From contig CAZCUX010000005.1 of NCBI GenBank assembly GCA_964502005.1, positions 248,001-312,000 of the forward strand: a stretch of 64,000 bases of DNA. Reading direction: 5' to 3'. The notes beneath the pieces are model-generated. The model searched no databases. It was not told the origin of the DNA and saw nothing but the letters and a program-made list of their open reading frames with translations. Positions 63,197-64,000 of this stretch are shown here, one piece after another. How positions within the stretch are numbered: the stretch's first letter is position 1; the number at the start of each line of letters is the position of its first letter. The position numbers were made by a program, and so were the translations under genes. The DNA is from CAJWOS01 sp964502005. Its GTDB lineage: Bacteria > Myxococcota_A > UBA796 > UBA2385.

Positions 63197-63220
63197 GCCC
63201 AGCCATTTGGGAGACACCCC

Positions 63221-64000
63221 ATGCGCAATTTCGCGTCGCTATCGCTGCTGCTCCTCTCCGCGCCTGCTTCTGCGAAGAAGCCGAGCGACAGCCAGCCTGT
63301 CGTGCAGAAGGTGCCGAGCATCGAGGAGGTTGTGGCGAAAGAGGGCTTTGTGCCGACGCCTTCGCAGTCGGAGACGTATCGGCCGGGCGTGGTGCTTGCG
63401 CCCAATGCACAAGGTGGGCACGACGAGGTTTATGCCGATTGTGTGGGTGTAGAGCCTAGCATCAAGATTATGTCGCAGTCGAGCATCGCGACATCGTTGT
63501 CTGCGGGGGTGTCTGCGCGATTGGCGGCGGCGCGCGGCGAGGTTGTTGGGGGGGTAGAGAAGCGGTTGAGCTTCGTAGACCCGGAGCAGCGCACGATTCC
63601 GTTGGCACAGCTCGGCGCAACCGAGGCGTGTGTGTCTGGAGTCAAAAACGCAGCGCGCTTCACCGACCTCTCGCAAGCGATACTCGTCTACGATGTGTTG
63701 GTCGCGCAAATCCAGAACACGGTGTGTACGAAGGCGGACGCGAGCGGCAGCGTGGTGTTGTTGGGTGCGGCGGAGGCCGCGGCGTATTCGGAGTGCGTGC
63801 AAGAGAGCGATGCGCAGGTGCCGCTTGGCTTCAAGTATGTGCCGCTGTCGCAGGTGTTCTCGGTTTCGTCACCGCGTGTACCTTCGCCGCCTCCGGTGGT
63901 GCCGGGCGTGCCCGCAGCGGCCCGCGGCTCGGTGGACTTCGGCTCGCCGGTGGACTTGGGGGGCATTGACGCGCAGCTCAAAGAGCAAGAGTGTACGCGC
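63221..64000 (+). CDS. Secreted protein of unknown function, cut by window end
   Basis: An open frame from the ATG at 63221 (GGGAG site seven bases upstream) to the last base of the window, 260 residues with no stop. The signal peptide is MRNFASLSLLLLSAPASA, cleaved before KKPSD. The mature part has an Ala/Val-rich segment with SIATSLSAGVSARLAAARGEVV, three to five Cys residues, and a Pro/Val linker (SPRVPSPPPVVPGVPAAARG) near residue 225. I do not recognise the family. GC3 pattern and signal peptide make it a real gene. Confidence 0.75.
   Translation, partial: MRNFASLSLLLLSAPASAKKPSDSQPVVQKVPSIEEVVAKEGFVPTPSQSETYRPGVVLAPNAQGGHDEVYADCVGVEPSIKIMSQSSIATSLSAGVSARLAAARGEVVGGVEKRLSFVDPEQRTIPLAQLGATEACVSGVKNAARFTDLSQAILVYDVLVAQIQNTVCTKADASGSVVLLGAAEAAAYSECVQESDAQVPLGFKYVPLSQVFSVSSPRVPSPPPVVPGVPAAARGSVDFGSPVDLGGIDAQLKEQECTR

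Larger units (their letters stand above)
62686..63220. other. Divergent gap holding repeat copy 2 and a promoter
   Basis: It separates the minus-strand ASPIC lipoprotein from the secreted-protein gene at 63221. Contents: the triple-hairpin repeat (62786-62862) and a sigma-70-type promoter (63168-63196). Open frames through it are GC-driven and lack start signals. Confidence 0.5.

Overview
The window reads as chromosomal DNA of a GC-rich Gram-negative bacterium. Lipid A acyltransferase LpxA, a DcaP-like porin, a di-heme peroxidase of the MauG type and many lipoprotein signal peptides point to a diderm. Thr/Asp/Pro-rich lipoprotein linkers, FG-GAP/VCBS surface lipoproteins, sigma-54 promoters, hybrid histidine kinases and a very large TPR protein together suggest Myxococcota or a related former deltaproteobacterial group. 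That placement is an inference from gene style; there is no rRNA gene here to test it. I recognised no rRNA, tRNA, CRISPR array or intact insertion sequence.

Layout. 1-5.8 kb: 3' part of a giant TPR protein whose start lies before the window, closed by a strong intrinsic terminator. 6.0-15.6 kb: an RNA-modification and housekeeping run on the + strand: cysteine desulfurase, mnmA, rnc, a radical-SAM-like protein that has lost two of its three cluster cysteines, era, der, mutL, miaA. 15.7-23.2 kb: envelope proteins: a penicillin-acylase-type lipoprotein, an FG-GAP lipoprotein, a trypsin-like protease joined to a beta-barrel-like tail, a double parvulin and a TlpA-like lipoprotein. 23.4-32.2 kb: glutamate-cysteine ligase, a TadZ/CpaE-like ATPase, lpxA, then on the minus strand an SLC13-type transporter, a polytopic membrane protein and a di-heme peroxidase, with a small DUF2231-like membrane protein divergent from them. 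32.2-33.3 kb is an AT-richer block without convincing genes, in front of an unusual DNA-binding protein that combines two alpha-CTD-like helix-hairpin-helix units with a sigma region 4 and C-terminal winged-helix-like segments.

35.4-39.3 kb (minus): an operon of a fused E1 2-oxoacid dehydrogenase, a malonyl-CoA:ACP transacylase-like protein and an HD hydrolase. 39.4-42.0 kb (+): a sigma-54 promoter driving a CBS-pair protein and a universal stress protein, then a triple-hairpin repeat and a two-part protein with a C-terminal cytidine-deaminase fold. 42.3-46.2 kb (minus): a TPR-like protein overlapping a divergent S-adenosylhomocysteinase-like protein, a glutamine amidotransferase and an EAL phosphodiesterase with a zinc-binding CZB tail. 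46.3-49.1 kb: a second sigma-54 promoter almost identical to the first, a porin, structured DNA and a convergent lipoprotein. 49.6-54.8 kb: an MBOAT/SGNH acetylation pair and a nitric-oxide sensing module (H-NOX plus an HNOBA hybrid kinase). 54.9-64 kb: a lipoprotein-type methyltransferase, an OPT transporter, a GAF/PAS hybrid kinase, an ASPIC/UnbV FG-GAP lipoprotein with a second copy of the triple-hairpin repeat upstream, and a secreted protein cut by the window end.

The most promising points for something new are the deaminase with an uncharacterised nucleotide-sensor-like N-terminus at 40.7 kb, the triple-hairpin repeat family (40.6 and 62.8 kb), the alpha-CTD/sigma-4 protein at 33.3 kb, and the conserved but cluster-less radical-SAM protein inside the rnc-era operon.
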